From positions 248,001-312,000 of the forward strand of contig CBDBEU010000003.1 in the NCBI GenBank assembly GCA_965204565.1: a DNA stretch of 64,000 bases. Reading direction: 5' to 3'. Made by a program: the position numbers and the translations under genes. Every line of letters starts with the position of its first letter. Position 1 is the first letter of the stretch. This stretch comes from CBDBEU01 sp965204565. GTDB taxonomy: Bacteria; Pseudomonadota; Alphaproteobacteria; Rhizobiales; TMED25. Below, piece after piece: positions 50,578 to 60,104 of this stretch. The notes beneath the pieces were generated by a model. It saw only the letters and a list, made by a program, of their open reading frames with translations, had not been told where the DNA came from and made no database searches.

Positions 50578-51165
50578 ATGGATTTTTATCAGAATGAACG
50601 TATTGTGTTACTCATTGACGGAGCAAATCTATACGCTGCCGCAAAATCCCTGTCATTTGATATAGATTATCGCCGGATTCTACATGTATTTGGCGAAGAC
50701 GGCCATTTGATCCGTGCTATTTATTATACGGCACTCATCGAAAATCAGTATTATTCATCCATTCGCCCATTGATCGACTGGCTTGACTATAATGGTTACA
50801 CAGTCAAGACCAAGCCCGCCAAGGAATTTACCGATGCTGCAGGCCACCGCAAGGTCAAGGGCAACATGGATATAGACATCGCGGTGGATGCTCTGGACCT
50901 TGCCGATTCCATCGATCACTTCGTTTTGTTCTCCGGCGATGGCGATTTCAGACCGATGGTCGAGTCGCTGCAGCGCCGCGGTAAGCGGGTAAGCGTGGTC
51001 TCGACCATCCAGGCCCAACCGCCGATGGCTGCCGACGAATTGCGCCGGCAAGCGGATGTGTTTATCGAACTGGCGACACTTGTAAATGTGATCGGACGCG
51101 CCAGAGACGCACGCCCGCAAATGGCAGAGATGCCACAAGAAGACGTGGAAAAATTCGACGAATAG
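50578..51165 (+). CDS. LabA-like NYN/PIN-domain protein
   Basis: NYN domain protein (PIN-like nuclease fold) with MDFYQNERIVLLIDGANLYA at the start, GNMDIDIAVDALDLAD and VLFSGDGDFRPMVESLQRRG, which provide the cluster of conserved aspartates. Family members are thought to be RNases; the target is unknown. Positioned next to rpoZ, as in many Hyphomicrobiales. 195 residues; the glycosylase gene follows after two bases. Confidence 0.9.
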   Translation: MDFYQNERIVLLIDGANLYAAAKSLSFDIDYRRILHVFGEDGHLIRAIYYTALIENQYYSSIRPLIDWLDYNGYTVKTKPAKEFTDAAGHRKVKGNMDIDIAVDALDLADSIDHFVLFSGDGDFRPMVESLQRRGKRVSVVSTIQAQPPMAADELRRQADVFIELATLVNVIGRARDARPQMAEMPQEDVEKFDE

Positions 51166-51167
51166 TT

Positions 51168-51845
51168 ATGAGGATATCTGATAGCACAGAGGCCGCTGGC
51201 GCCGAGCCGGCGCCCGGTTGCAGCCTGTGCCCGCGACTTGTTCAGTTTCGCAACGCCACAAGTGAGGCCCATCCGGACTGGTTCAATGGCGCGGTATCCT
51301 CATTCGGTACCGATCATGCACGTCTTCTGATTGTTGGACTGGCGCCCGGCCTGCGCGGGGCCAACCGTACCGGGCGCCCTTTCACCGGCGACTTCGCGGG
51401 TGATCTTCTATACGCAACGCTGATCGACTTCGGATTTGCCACAGGTACCTATGACGCCAATCCCGCAGACAGCCTCACGCTCACCGATTGCATGATCACC
51501 AATGCGGTGCGCTGCGTACCACCGCAAAACAAGCCGACTGGTGAGGAAATCAGAACCTGCCGGCCGTTTCTGATCCAGCGGATTGCCCAATTGCCGCGCC
51601 TTGCGGCAATCGTTGCGCTTGGCCGCATTGCCCATGAAAGCGTCATCCGCACGCTTGGCGGGCGCCTCGCCGCTTACAAATTCGGCCATCAGGCAGTTCA
51701 TGAAATCGATGGGCTGAGGCTTCACGACAGCTACCACTGCTCGCGCTACAATACCAATACTGGCCGGCTGACGCCGGAGATGTTTCGCGCAGTGTTCAAG
51801 GACGTGCGCGAACAACTCGGACGGCCCCCTTCAAAGTCCATCTAG
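51168..51845 (+). CDS. Uracil-DNA glycosylase, family 5 type (UdgB-like)
   Basis: Base excision repair enzyme. The catalytic loop LLIVGLAPGLRGANRTGRPF with GDFAGDLL is the family 5 form; NAVRCVPPQNKP and HDSYHCSRYNTNTGRLTPEM follow. Fe-S cysteines are expected at CSLCPRL and in CMI/C-RPF positions. Two bases from the NYN gene, so cotranscribed. It ends four bases inside the IS481 remnant. Family 5 enzymes also act on hypoxanthine in some species. Confidence 0.9.
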   Translation: MRISDSTEAAGAEPAPGCSLCPRLVQFRNATSEAHPDWFNGAVSSFGTDHARLLIVGLAPGLRGANRTGRPFTGDFAGDLLYATLIDFGFATGTYDANPADSLTLTDCMITNAVRCVPPQNKPTGEEIRTCRPFLIQRIAQLPRLAAIVALGRIAHESVIRTLGGRLAAYKFGHQAVHEIDGLRLHDSYHCSRYNTNTGRLTPEMFRAVFKDVREQLGRPPSKSI

Positions 51846-52262
51846 TTGTTCAGTCCCGTCATCTTGTAGATCGGATTGCCATTGAATTTATCTGGCTCTG
51901 AAGTCCGGATTTTGCAGATGTATTCGTAAGGCGTCAGGTCGTTGAGGGTCTTTAGCCTTCGGGCGAAATTGTAGGCTGCCATGAAATCTGCCGGATGTGT
52001 GCGCAGCTGATCATGATTGTCGTCGTGATAGCGTTTGACGGTGGCGTCTTTGATCGTCCGGTTCATGCGCTCGACGTGGCCGTTGATTCATGGAGGGTTG
52101 GGCTTGTTTGGCCGGTGTTCAATCCCGTTGGCGTGGCAGATCATGTCAAAGCGCATGGGCCGGGAATAGATCGTGTTTCGGCTCCGTGGCTGCGCGGCGA
52201 ACCGGATGCCATTATCGGTCAGGATCGTGTGGATGTGATACGGGACGGCTTCGAGCAGATGG
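51842..52262 (-). pseudogene. IS481-family transposase C-terminal fragment
   Basis: Minus-strand frame with the catalytic end of an IS481 transposase: ILTDNGIRFA, ICHANGIEHRPNKPNPP, a TGA in place of the conserved tryptophan, then INGHVERMNRTIKDATVKRY and TPYEYICKI. The 5' part is cut off by the IS5-like copy 2 at 52262. Inactive. Confidence 0.85.
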
Positions 52263-53296
52263 ACGCCCTGAAAACCCCCTGGCTTTGAGCGTGTTGGCGT
52301 GATTCCGTGGGGATATCAGCGACGGAGGGTACGATGGCTGCACAGCGCGGGTTGTTCGATCCGGATGAGCGATACGCGGCGTTATCGAAGGCGGGAGATC
52401 CGCTGGAGCGGCTTGCAGGGGGGTATCGACTTCGAGCTCTTCCGGCCAGAGTTGGATGCGACGCTCGATCGTTCCGATGGCAGGCAAGGCGGGGGCAGGC
52501 AGGGCGGGCGCCCGCCGATGGACCCGGTCCTCATTGTTCAAGGTGCCGGTGATCCAGGCGCTCTACGGTCTGTCGGATGCGCAGCCGGCGTTCCAAATCA
52601 TGGACCGGCGCAGCTTTGGCCGTTTCCTCGGCCTCGATGACGGCGCGCGGGCGCCGGACGAGACGACCATCCGGCGGTTCCGGGAAGCCCTGGTGCGGTG
52701 GAGAAACTCTTCGCCCGGTTCGACGCGCATCTTGAGGACGCCGGATATCTCGCCATGGGCGGGCAGATCGTCGATGCCACCATCGTGGCGGCTCCGCGCC
52801 GGCGCATGACCGATGCCGGGAAGGAGATCGTCAAGGGCGGGGGCATCCCGCCTGATTGGCAGGCCAATCCCCGGAAACCGGCGCAAAAGGATCGCCACGC
52901 CGGTGTTCGGCTACAAATCCCATATCAATGCCGACCGGCGCCACGGCTTCGTCCGGACATGGATCGTCACCGACGCCGCCCGGCATGACGGACGCGTAGC
53001 GGGCGGACTTCCGGATCAAGGCGAACACCGGCTCGACTGTCCGGGCGGACACGGCGTATCGGTCGCAGAACAACGAGAAGAAAATCGCCCGGGCGAGGGT
53101 CAGGATCGGCATGGTCAACATCGCAGTCAACATGAAACGGCTCCTGTTCCGGGAGCGCAAAGGCGCCGTGGCATAGCCCGGCCCCGGCGAAACCGAATCC
53201 CGAACCACAACCCAGGCAAAGGGCCGACCCGCATCGCGGCCGTAAATGCGCTCTCGTCACCCGATTCCAGGCAGCAGACAGGGGGCTGCAGGGTGT
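52263..53296 (+). mobile_element. IS5-family-like insertion sequence, copy 2 (deleted form)
   Basis: Same element as 2984-4263 with ends ACGCCCTGAAAACCCC and, reversed, ACACCCTGCAGCCCC. Length is only about 1.03 kb because of internal deletions. It lies between an IS481 fragment and an IS427-like fragment, so it is the youngest layer of a nest, or recombination joined the three. Confidence 0.75.
52334..53176 (+). pseudogene. IS5-family transposase, deleted and frameshifted
   Basis: Starts ATG 52334 like copy 1. An extra G near 52422 and an insertion of GGGGGCAG-type sequence near 52490 disturb the frame, a deletion near 52697 removes the codons for TGAV, and two larger deletions remove the stretch around ARWTLKRGRRKTRPDG and some 190 bases between two CGGGC words (junction near 53091). 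It lacks the 13-base duplication of copy 1. Confidence 0.82.
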
Positions 53297-53530
53297 CCAC
53301 GTGACTGAAAATCTTGTCGAACACGCCGAGTTTGGTCCAGCGTCGAAAGCGATTGCAGAGCGTCTTGTGCGGGCCGCAGGTGCGTCCTTCCATTGCAGTC
53401 CGTGCTTCAGCACGCAGACGATGCCTGACACAACACGATGATCATCCCCCCGGGCAACTCCTTGGGACTTGGGAAAGAATGGCTCGATCTTTGACATTTG
53501 AGCGCGTGAGAGCAGAAACAGATCCGACAT
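53297..53530 (-). pseudogene. IS5-family (IS427-like) transposase N-terminal fragment
   Basis: Starts ATG 53530 with MSDLFLLSRAQMSKIEPFFP, then DDHRVVSGIVCVLKHGLQWK; after a frameshift CGPHKTLCNRFRRWTKLGVF and DKIFSHVDT follow, where the IS5-like copy 2 interrupts it. This is a different subgroup from the interrupting element. Confidence 0.82.
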
Positions 53531-53980
53531 GGCAAACGCCTTTGACATCCTGAATCAGAAATCGAACTTCAATGCAGATTAATGTATCCTGAACCTAGAA
53601 CACCATCCGACCGGAGCGAAGCGAGAATCGATCAGATGATGCGTCAAAAACAACAAGCTAGAGAGCAGATCTGATTCAGTCAGATCGGATAGCGCTCTAG
53701 GGGCTGAACCGGAGTGGCCTCGCATGCGAACGCCGTAAACATGAACACAAGCTGTATGGCGGATTGGGCGGCGGTTCAGGCCCTCCCGTCCATTGATCGA
53801 AGGTGCCGCGCTGCCGGATGGCCGAGGCCCAGCACAGAAATGGACGGGCTCCGGTTCCATGGGCATTGCGGCTTGCTCCTGCCTTGCCAAAAGGCTGCCG
53901 CGTATCGCCCCCGGTAGCGGCAGCCTTCACCTCATTTTCAGTGAAGCTGGTGTGCGTGCGACAAGGCGGCGAAGCTCGGC
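53531..53980. other. Non-coding gap before the ABC transporter operon end
   Basis: No gene recognised. It contains the nested inverted repeat at 53658-53700. Frames on both strands are shadow-like without ribosome sites. It is the 3' flank of the large minus-strand operon. Confidence 0.5.
53658..53700. repeat. Nested inverted repeat (BIME-like)
   Basis: Outer arms CTAGAGAGC (53658-53666) and GCGCTCTAG (53692-53700) pair with one mismatch; inner arms ATCTGA and TCAGAT (53669-53685) flank TTCAG. The hairpin lies downstream of the ABC operon and could protect its 3' end or act as an extragenic repeat. There is no T run of a classical terminator. Confidence 0.55.
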
Positions 53981-55177
53981 CTATTTGTAGGGGTCGGCGG
54001 CGTCTCTCAAGCCATCGCCGAAGAAATTGAAGGTGAGGATCACCAGAATGACCGGAACCATGGGCGCCATGATCCACGGGTAGAACTCGATCGCGGTCAG
54101 ATTCTGCGCCTCGTTCAACAAAACGCCCCAACTGGTGATCGGCGGACGCAGGCCCAGCCCCAAAAATGACAGTGCGGTTTCGCCAAGGATCATCGCCGGA
54201 ATCGACAGGGTCGCCGAGGCAATCAGATGGCTCATGAAGCTTGGCAGCAAATGGCGCGCGATGACGCGTCGCGGCTTGGCGCCCATCAGTACCGCGGCGG
54301 TGGCGAAATCCTCTTCCCTCAGCGCCAGCAGTTTTGAGCGCACGGCGCGCGCCAGCCCCGGCCAGTCGAGCAGTCCCAATATCACAGTGATGCCGAGATA
54401 GATCAGGATCGGCGACCAAGTCACCGGCAGGGCCGCAGATAGCGCCAGCCATAAAGGAAGTTCGGGGATCGCACGCAATATCTCGATCACCCGCTGCACG
54501 GTGGAATCGATCCAACCGCCATAATAGCCCGACAGGCCGCCCAGCAATATTCCGAGCGTAAACGAGATGGTGATTCCGATCAAACCGACGGTCAGCGAAA
54601 TGCGGGTGCCATAAATGATGCGGCTGAACATGTCGCGCCCCAGCCGGTCGGTGCCAAGCAGAAACATGGTGCTGCCCTCACCGGGGCAGATCAGATGGAA
54701 ATCCCAGTCCCACAGCCCCCAGAAACGATATTCATTGGCGTGGCAGAAAAAGCGGACCGGTACGGGCTTGGTGCGCTCTTCGGTGAATTCCCACTGAAAG
54801 GTTTCAAGATTGGGCTTGCCGTCGAGCGAATAGACAAACGGGCCCATGAACGAGCCTTCATGGAAGAACCGCACCGGCTGCGGCGGCGCGTGCAAATGGT
54901 CTGAATCGCGGAATTCAAGCTGATAGGGAGCGATGATCTCGGTGAAGGGAATGGTGGCATAGAGCAGCAGCAAAAAGATGCCCGACACCACGGCAAGCTT
55001 GTGACGGCGCAGCTTGAACCACATCAGCTTCCACTGGGAAGCCAGATAGAACTGCTCCTGTTCCGGGGTCAGTGCCTCGATCGAATAGGGATCAAAGGGC
55101 GCCGGATTGACATAATGGGGCAGCGGCTCGTCGGCGGCGAGGTCCGCAATGTCGTTGCGCTCGGTGGTTTGGCTCAC
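53981..55177 (-). CDS. Oligopeptide-type ABC transporter permease (OppC/YejE class)
   Basis: Inner-membrane permease, 398 residues, long N-terminal extension (residues 1-60), first span near VSGIFLLLLYATIPF, a periplasmic loop of about 110 residues, then the BPD_transp_1 core with GTDRLGRDMFSRIIYGTRIS and the EAA-type loop around AAVLMGAKPRRVIARHLLPS. The size and loop resemble YejE, which imports microcin C-type peptides and muropeptide-like compounds. Overlaps the other permease by four bases. Confidence 0.92.
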   Translation of the reverse strand: MSQTTERNDIADLAADEPLPHYVNPAPFDPYSIEALTPEQEQFYLASQWKLMWFKLRRHKLAVVSGIFLLLLYATIPFTEIIAPYQLEFRDSDHLHAPPQPVRFFHEGSFMGPFVYSLDGKPNLETFQWEFTEERTKPVPVRFFCHANEYRFWGLWDWDFHLICPGEGSTMFLLGTDRLGRDMFSRIIYGTRISLTVGLIGITISFTLGILLGGLSGYYGGWIDSTVQRVIEILRAIPELPLWLALSAALPVTWSPILIYLGITVILGLLDWPGLARAVRSKLLALREEDFATAAVLMGAKPRRVIARHLLPSFMSHLIASATLSIPAMILGETALSFLGLGLRPPITSWGVLLNEAQNLTAIEFYPWIMAPMVPVILVILTFNFFGDGLRDAADPYK

Positions 55178-56202
55178 TTGGATGCCTCCGCGCCCAGGCG
55201 AATGCGCGGGTCAAGCACCGCCAAAAGCAGGTCTGACAGAAGCATTCCCACCACCGTCAAAAACGCAACGAACAACAGGATGAAGCCCGCTAGGAACTGG
55301 TCCTGGCTTGCCAGCGAATCGAGTAGCACCGGCCCGATGGTCGGCAGGTTCAACACCACCGAGACAATCACCGAGCCGGAAATCAGGGTCGGCAGGAGAT
55401 TGCCGATATCGGCGACGAACGGATTGAGCGCCATGCGCAAGGGATAGCGGATCAACAGCTTACGCTCGGTCAGCCCCTTGGCGCGCGCCGTGGTCACATA
55501 TTGGCGCTGCAATTCATCGAGTAGATTTGCCCGCAAGCGGCGGATCATTGCCGCGGTGCCGGCGGTGCCGATGACAATGGTTGGGATAATCAGATGGGCA
55601 AGGACCGATTGCACCTTGCCGAGCGACCAGGGCTCGCCCAGATAATCGGGGTCCATCAGCCCGCCGACCGACAGCCCGAACCATTTGTTGAAGTAATAGA
55701 GCAGGATCAGCCCGAGCAGGAAATTGGGGGTGGCAAGACCGATATAGCCGACGAAGGTGAATCCATAGTCACCCCAGCTATATTGCCTGGTGGCAGAGTA
55801 AATGCCGATCGGGAAGGCGACGGCATAGATGAATAGCACCGTCGCGATATTGAGAACGATGGTCAAGAGCAGCCCCTCGCCCACCACATCGGCCACCGGT
55901 CTGTTGAATTCGAACGACCAGCCCCAATAGCCCTGCAGAATGCCGTTAAAGCCGTTGGGGCTGGGCCAGGCGCCAAGCCAGATCAGATATTGCTCGATCC
56001 AGGTGCGGTCGAGCGCGAATTCGTGGCGCAGGAATTCGAGGTTTTCCAGCCCCGAAGCTTGGCCGCTGGCGCGCATTTCCGCTATCTGGTTGGACAGATA
56101 GTCGCCCGGCGGCAACTGAATGATGATGAAAGTCAGGAAGCTGATCGCGACAAGCGTCGGGACCATGACAAACAGGCGACACACGACATATCTGAGCATC
56201 AT
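55174..56202 (-). CDS. Oligopeptide-type ABC transporter permease (OppB/YejB class)
   Basis: 342-residue permease with N-terminal MLRYVVCRLFVMVPTLVAIS, six predicted spans and the EAA loop YVTTARAKGLTERKLLIRYP followed by ALNPFVADIGNLLPTLISG. Pairs with the OppC-type protein to form the channel. Thirty bases after the binding-protein gene. Confidence 0.94.
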   Translation of the reverse strand: MMLRYVVCRLFVMVPTLVAISFLTFIIIQLPPGDYLSNQIAEMRASGQASGLENLEFLRHEFALDRTWIEQYLIWLGAWPSPNGFNGILQGYWGWSFEFNRPVADVVGEGLLLTIVLNIATVLFIYAVAFPIGIYSATRQYSWGDYGFTFVGYIGLATPNFLLGLILLYYFNKWFGLSVGGLMDPDYLGEPWSLGKVQSVLAHLIIPTIVIGTAGTAAMIRRLRANLLDELQRQYVTTARAKGLTERKLLIRYPLRMALNPFVADIGNLLPTLISGSVIVSVVLNLPTIGPVLLDSLASQDQFLAGFILLFVAFLTVVGMLLSDLLLAVLDPRIRLGAEASK

Positions 56203-56231
56203 CTGTCAGGTCCCGAACGCCAGCGCCGAAA

Positions 56232-58157
56232 TCAGCTTGCAAACCAGAATTGATCCGGCCGGTAAATGCCGAACAATGCACCGGGCTCCCAGCTATAGGT
56301 CGCATCCTCGGGCACGTTGCGCAGCCGCTTGGAGACCACCACCGGCTGGCGCACCGAGGAAATCACGCCGATGATGAACTGCTGGTCGGCGTGAATGGCG
56401 AGCATTTCCTTCCAGATCCGGGTCTGCTCGGCGGCATCTGTGCTCTTCAGCCAGTCGGCATAGAGCGCCATCAGCTTTTCGGCAGGCTCGATGTTGGGCG
56501 CTTCACCGGCCTTTCCCGTGGTCTGGAAATGCTGCCCCCATTTCGGCCAGGCGAGATTGTCCTGGGCGGTCGGCGCCAATGCCGCCGGGCTCATGGCCGG
56601 TGTCGGTGCGCCCAGATCCCAGCCTTCCCAGACGGTCATCACGGTCTCGCCGGCATAGGAACGCTCACGCAGATTGTCGCGCTGCGAGGGCTTGGTGAAC
56701 AGCTTGATGCCGATACGTTTCCAAGTTTCGCCAATGAGCTGCAAAATGTCGACTTCCTCCGGCCGTTCACCGGCGGTCTCAACCACGATTTCGGCCCGAT
56801 TGCCGTTGGGCAGCAGGCGGAAACCATCGCTATCGCGCTCGGTCAGGCCGACGCCGTCGAGCATCTGGTTGGCCTTGTCGATATCGAGCTCGGCCCACAT
56901 GTTGGCATTGGCCTTGTCGAACAGGCCGCTGGCCGGCAGGACGGTGTTGTTGACCGGGCGGGCAAGGCCCAGAAACAGGGTCTTGTTGATCAACTCGCGG
57001 TCGATTGCTAGCGACAGGGCGCAGCGGAAGTCCTGGTTGCGCAGAAGATCCTGCCACACCGGATCGTTGTTGTTGAGATTGGGATAGAGCGCCATGTGTG
57101 AGGCCTTACCAATCGGCCACAACAGCGTGCGGTAGTCGGAGCGCGCTTCACCCTGCTTCAAGATCGCAATATTGCCGAAGGACAGGCCGCGCGTCTGCAG
57201 ATCGGTCTCGCCGGCAACCGCCTTGGCGGCGATCAGCTTTGAGGAGGCGACGGTCACCGCCATTTCGCCGATATAGGGGAGCTGGTGTCCGGCCTTGTCG
57301 ACGCGGTGATAGTAGGGGTTGCGCTTGAACACGAAGCGCTGCGCCGGCGGTGCAGTGGTGTTCATCCAAGGCTGCAATGTCGGAAGGTCGACATTGTCGT
57401 TCTCGTACATGTTGTCGTAGCGGTTATGAAGCTGTGCCCAGTTGCGCACATTCTCCACTGCTACCAATTCCTGGATTTTCTGCGCATCGCCATATTTGGC
57501 GTGGAACTGCTTCAGATAATGCGCCGGCCGGTAGATGAAGGGCGGGCGGGCCTTGGCCAGCATCGGCAGGAATGTCGGATTGGGCTTTGACCAGGAAAAG
57601 CGCACCGTCAGCTCATCAATGATCTCGACCTTGGGCGCTTCGCCATCGATAATCAGTTCAGCTAGGGGGCCTGCGGGGCGCAATTCAGCATCGTTCTCAA
57701 TGTCTTCCCACACATAGCGAAAATCCTCGGAGGTAAAGGGGTGGCCGTCGGACCATTTATGGCCCTTGCGCAGATGCATGGTGAAGATGCGCCCGTCCTC
57801 GACCGTCACGTCCTTCAAAAGGTCAGGTTCAAGAGAAAGGTCAGGGCGATAGCCAACCAGGCGGGCATAGCCGTAAACGGTGACGTATCTTATGTCCTTG
57901 GCGCGGCCGACCAGGGTGCGCAAACGCCCGCCATAGCTTCCCGGTTCAAGTCCCTCTCCGGCCAAATCAACCGTCAGCGGTTCTTGCGGAAGGCGCTCGG
58001 CAAGCGGCGGCAAGGCGCCGGCTGCTAATTGTTCAGCCAGGTCCGGTGGTTCCTCGGCACGCAGCGGATCGGCGGCAAACACCGTGCACAAAAGTGCGGC
58101 TGCGGCGACAAGCGCCATGGGGCTTGTCATAAGCCCTGGTCTCAAATCCCGTAACAT
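56232..58157 (-). CDS. Periplasmic peptide-binding protein of the ABC transporter (SBP family 5)
   Basis: Substrate-binding protein with a signal peptide (from ATG 58157, MLRDLRPGLMTSPMALVAAA, cleavage near DPLRAEE). GGAGG precedes this start. SBP_bac_5 signatures: HLRKGHKWSDGHPFTSEDFR and FVFKRNPYYHRVDKAGHQLP. At about 640 residues it is in the long YejA-like size class. It supplies peptides or similar molecules to the two permeases. Confidence 0.92.
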   Translation of the reverse strand: MLRDLRPGLMTSPMALVAAAALLCTVFAADPLRAEEPPDLAEQLAAGALPPLAERLPQEPLTVDLAGEGLEPGSYGGRLRTLVGRAKDIRYVTVYGYARLVGYRPDLSLEPDLLKDVTVEDGRIFTMHLRKGHKWSDGHPFTSEDFRYVWEDIENDAELRPAGPLAELIIDGEAPKVEIIDELTVRFSWSKPNPTFLPMLAKARPPFIYRPAHYLKQFHAKYGDAQKIQELVAVENVRNWAQLHNRYDNMYENDNVDLPTLQPWMNTTAPPAQRFVFKRNPYYHRVDKAGHQLPYIGEMAVTVASSKLIAAKAVAGETDLQTRGLSFGNIAILKQGEARSDYRTLLWPIGKASHMALYPNLNNNDPVWQDLLRNQDFRCALSLAIDRELINKTLFLGLARPVNNTVLPASGLFDKANANMWAELDIDKANQMLDGVGLTERDSDGFRLLPNGNRAEIVVETAGERPEEVDILQLIGETWKRIGIKLFTKPSQRDNLRERSYAGETVMTVWEGWDLGAPTPAMSPAALAPTAQDNLAWPKWGQHFQTTGKAGEAPNIEPAEKLMALYADWLKSTDAAEQTRIWKEMLAIHADQQFIIGVISSVRQPVVVSKRLRNVPEDATYSWEPGALFGIYRPDQFWFAS

Positions 58158-58179
58158 CCCTTGAATCCTCCCTTGGAAC

Positions 58180-60102
58180 TCAACTGACGGCCGTTTTTTC
58201 TTGTTGCCGCCCGGCCGCCGCATGTGTTTCAGCGGCCGCGTCATTGTACAGAACTGTGTGCCCGGTCTCTATCTCAACTCGCACACCATGCTTGCCAGGC
58301 TCAAGCGTGAATGGCTGGGGCCATGCGGTGGGATCGGAAGCACGTCCCTCCATCAATGCGCTGAGATCGAGCGACCGGTCCGGATCGGGCTCTGGCACGG
58401 CGGCTAGCAGAGCCTTGGAATAGGGGTGCTGCGGATTGGCGAAAAACGCAGCACTCGGGCCGGTTTCCACCAAATGCCCGCGGCACATCACCAAAATGCG
58501 GTCGGCCATATAGTCGATCACCGCAAGATTGTGGCTGATGAACAGCATGGTCAGACCAAGGCGCGATTGCAGGTCCTTGAGCAGATTGAGCACCTGCGCC
58601 TGAACCGAAACATCAAGTGCCGAGACCGGCTCATCGCAGATGATGAGTTCGGGATTGAGCGCCAATGCGCGCGCGATGCCGATGCGCTGGCGCTGGCCGC
58701 CGGAAAACGAATGCGGATAGCGGCGCAGGAAGCGCGGATCAAGACCGACCAGCGACATCAGCTCCTTGGCCCGCTCGGCGCGCTCGGCCTTGGTGCCGAT
58801 GGAGTGGATCACCAAGGGCTCGGAGAGAATATCGAACACCGTCATGCGCGGATTGAGCGAAGAGAACGGGTCCTGGAAGATGAACTGCACCCGGCGGCGG
58901 TAATCGAGCAGATCGGCGCCGTTCAACTGATGGACGTCCTGCAATGAGCCGTTGCAGGCGAAGCGAACCGCGCCTTCGTCGGGGCTCAGTGCGCGCATGA
59001 TGATCTTGGCGGTGGTGGTCTTGCCGCAACCAGATTCACCGACCAGCCCCATGCATTCGCCGCGATCGATGTTGAAGCTGACATCGTCGACGGCCACCGT
59101 CATCGCCTCGGCGCCGGCGGCAATGGCGCTCTTGCGCTGACCAAAGCGCTTGACCAGGTTGGAGACTTCAAGAACCGCTCCGGGGTCCGAATTGCGCGTT
59201 ATCTGGCCGCGCATATTGGCCAGCGCATCGTCGGCAGGCTTGATTTCGCGGATCGCGCGAAGGCGCTCACCCGGTTCCATATGAAAGCGCGGCACCGCTT
59301 TTAAAAGCGCCGACAGATAGGGGTGGGAAGTGCCGCGGAACACAGCATCACGGGTGCCGGTTTCCATGATCTCGCCGTGATACATGACCACGATTTCCTC
59401 GGCCATGTTGGCGACAACGCCAAGGTCGTGAGTGATCATCAATACCGCCATACCGAGTTCGGACTGCAGGTCGGAAATCAGTTTGAGGATCTGCGCCTGA
59501 ATGGTGACATCGAGGGCCGTGGTCGGCTCGTCGGCAATCAGAAGGGCTGGCTCGCAAATCAGCGCCATGGCGATCATGGCGCGCTGGCGCAGGCCGCCGG
59601 AGAGCTCGAAGGGATAGGAATTGAGCGAGCGGGCGGGGCGGGGAAAGCCCACCAGCTCCAGCATCTCGCGTGCCCGTGCAAGGGCGGCGGTGCGATCTGC
59701 GCCGGTGTGCTGGCTATAGGACTCGCCGATCTGGTCGCCAATCGTGTGGAGCGGCGAGAGCGAGGTCATCGGCTCCTGGAAAATCATCGAAATGCGCCCG
59801 CCCCTGATCTGGCGCATCTGCGGTGAGGCTGCTTTCAACGCTGCCAGATCAACCGGTCTGGCGCCGGTCTCGGCGCGCGGATCTGAAAACAGGATCTGGC
59901 CGCCGGTGATGAAGCCGTTGCGCTGCAGAATGCGCATCATCGCCTGGCTGATCACGCTCTTGCCGGAACCGGATTCGCCAACCAGCGATACGGTCTTGCC
60001 GGGCGGGATGCGGAACGTCACATCGCGCACCGCCTCAATGGTTCCTTCAATGCCGCGGAATGCGACCGAGAGGTTTTTTACGGTAATCAGTGGTGGTGTC
60101 AT
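58180..60102 (-). CDS. ABC transporter ATP-binding protein, two fused ATPase domains
   Basis: 640 residues with two complete ATPase modules, as in YejF or fused DppD-DppF. First domain: Walker A LVGESGSGKSVISQ, signature LSGGLRQRAMIAMAL, Walker B LLIADEPTTALD. Second domain: Walker A LVGESGCGKTTTAK, signature FSGGQRQRIGIARAL, Walker B LIICDEPVSALD. Each is followed by the oligopeptide C-terminal extension (HPYLSALLKAVP; HPYSKALLAAVP). Lies two bases after the deacetylase-like gene. Confidence 0.95.
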   Translation of the reverse strand: MTPPLITVKNLSVAFRGIEGTIEAVRDVTFRIPPGKTVSLVGESGSGKSVISQAMMRILQRNGFITGGQILFSDPRAETGARPVDLAALKAASPQMRQIRGGRISMIFQEPMTSLSPLHTIGDQIGESYSQHTGADRTAALARAREMLELVGFPRPARSLNSYPFELSGGLRQRAMIAMALICEPALLIADEPTTALDVTIQAQILKLISDLQSELGMAVLMITHDLGVVANMAEEIVVMYHGEIMETGTRDAVFRGTSHPYLSALLKAVPRFHMEPGERLRAIREIKPADDALANMRGQITRNSDPGAVLEVSNLVKRFGQRKSAIAAGAEAMTVAVDDVSFNIDRGECMGLVGESGCGKTTTAKIIMRALSPDEGAVRFACNGSLQDVHQLNGADLLDYRRRVQFIFQDPFSSLNPRMTVFDILSEPLVIHSIGTKAERAERAKELMSLVGLDPRFLRRYPHSFSGGQRQRIGIARALALNPELIICDEPVSALDVSVQAQVLNLLKDLQSRLGLTMLFISHNLAVIDYMADRILVMCRGHLVETGPSAAFFANPQHPYSKALLAAVPEPDPDRSLDLSALMEGRASDPTAWPQPFTLEPGKHGVRVEIETGHTVLYNDAAAETHAAAGRQQEKTAVS

Positions 60103-60104
60103 GG

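Noticed and set aside
52078..52100. TGA in the IS481 frame as selenocysteine
   Set aside because: It replaces a conserved tryptophan in a truncated transposase. This is a normal decay lesion.
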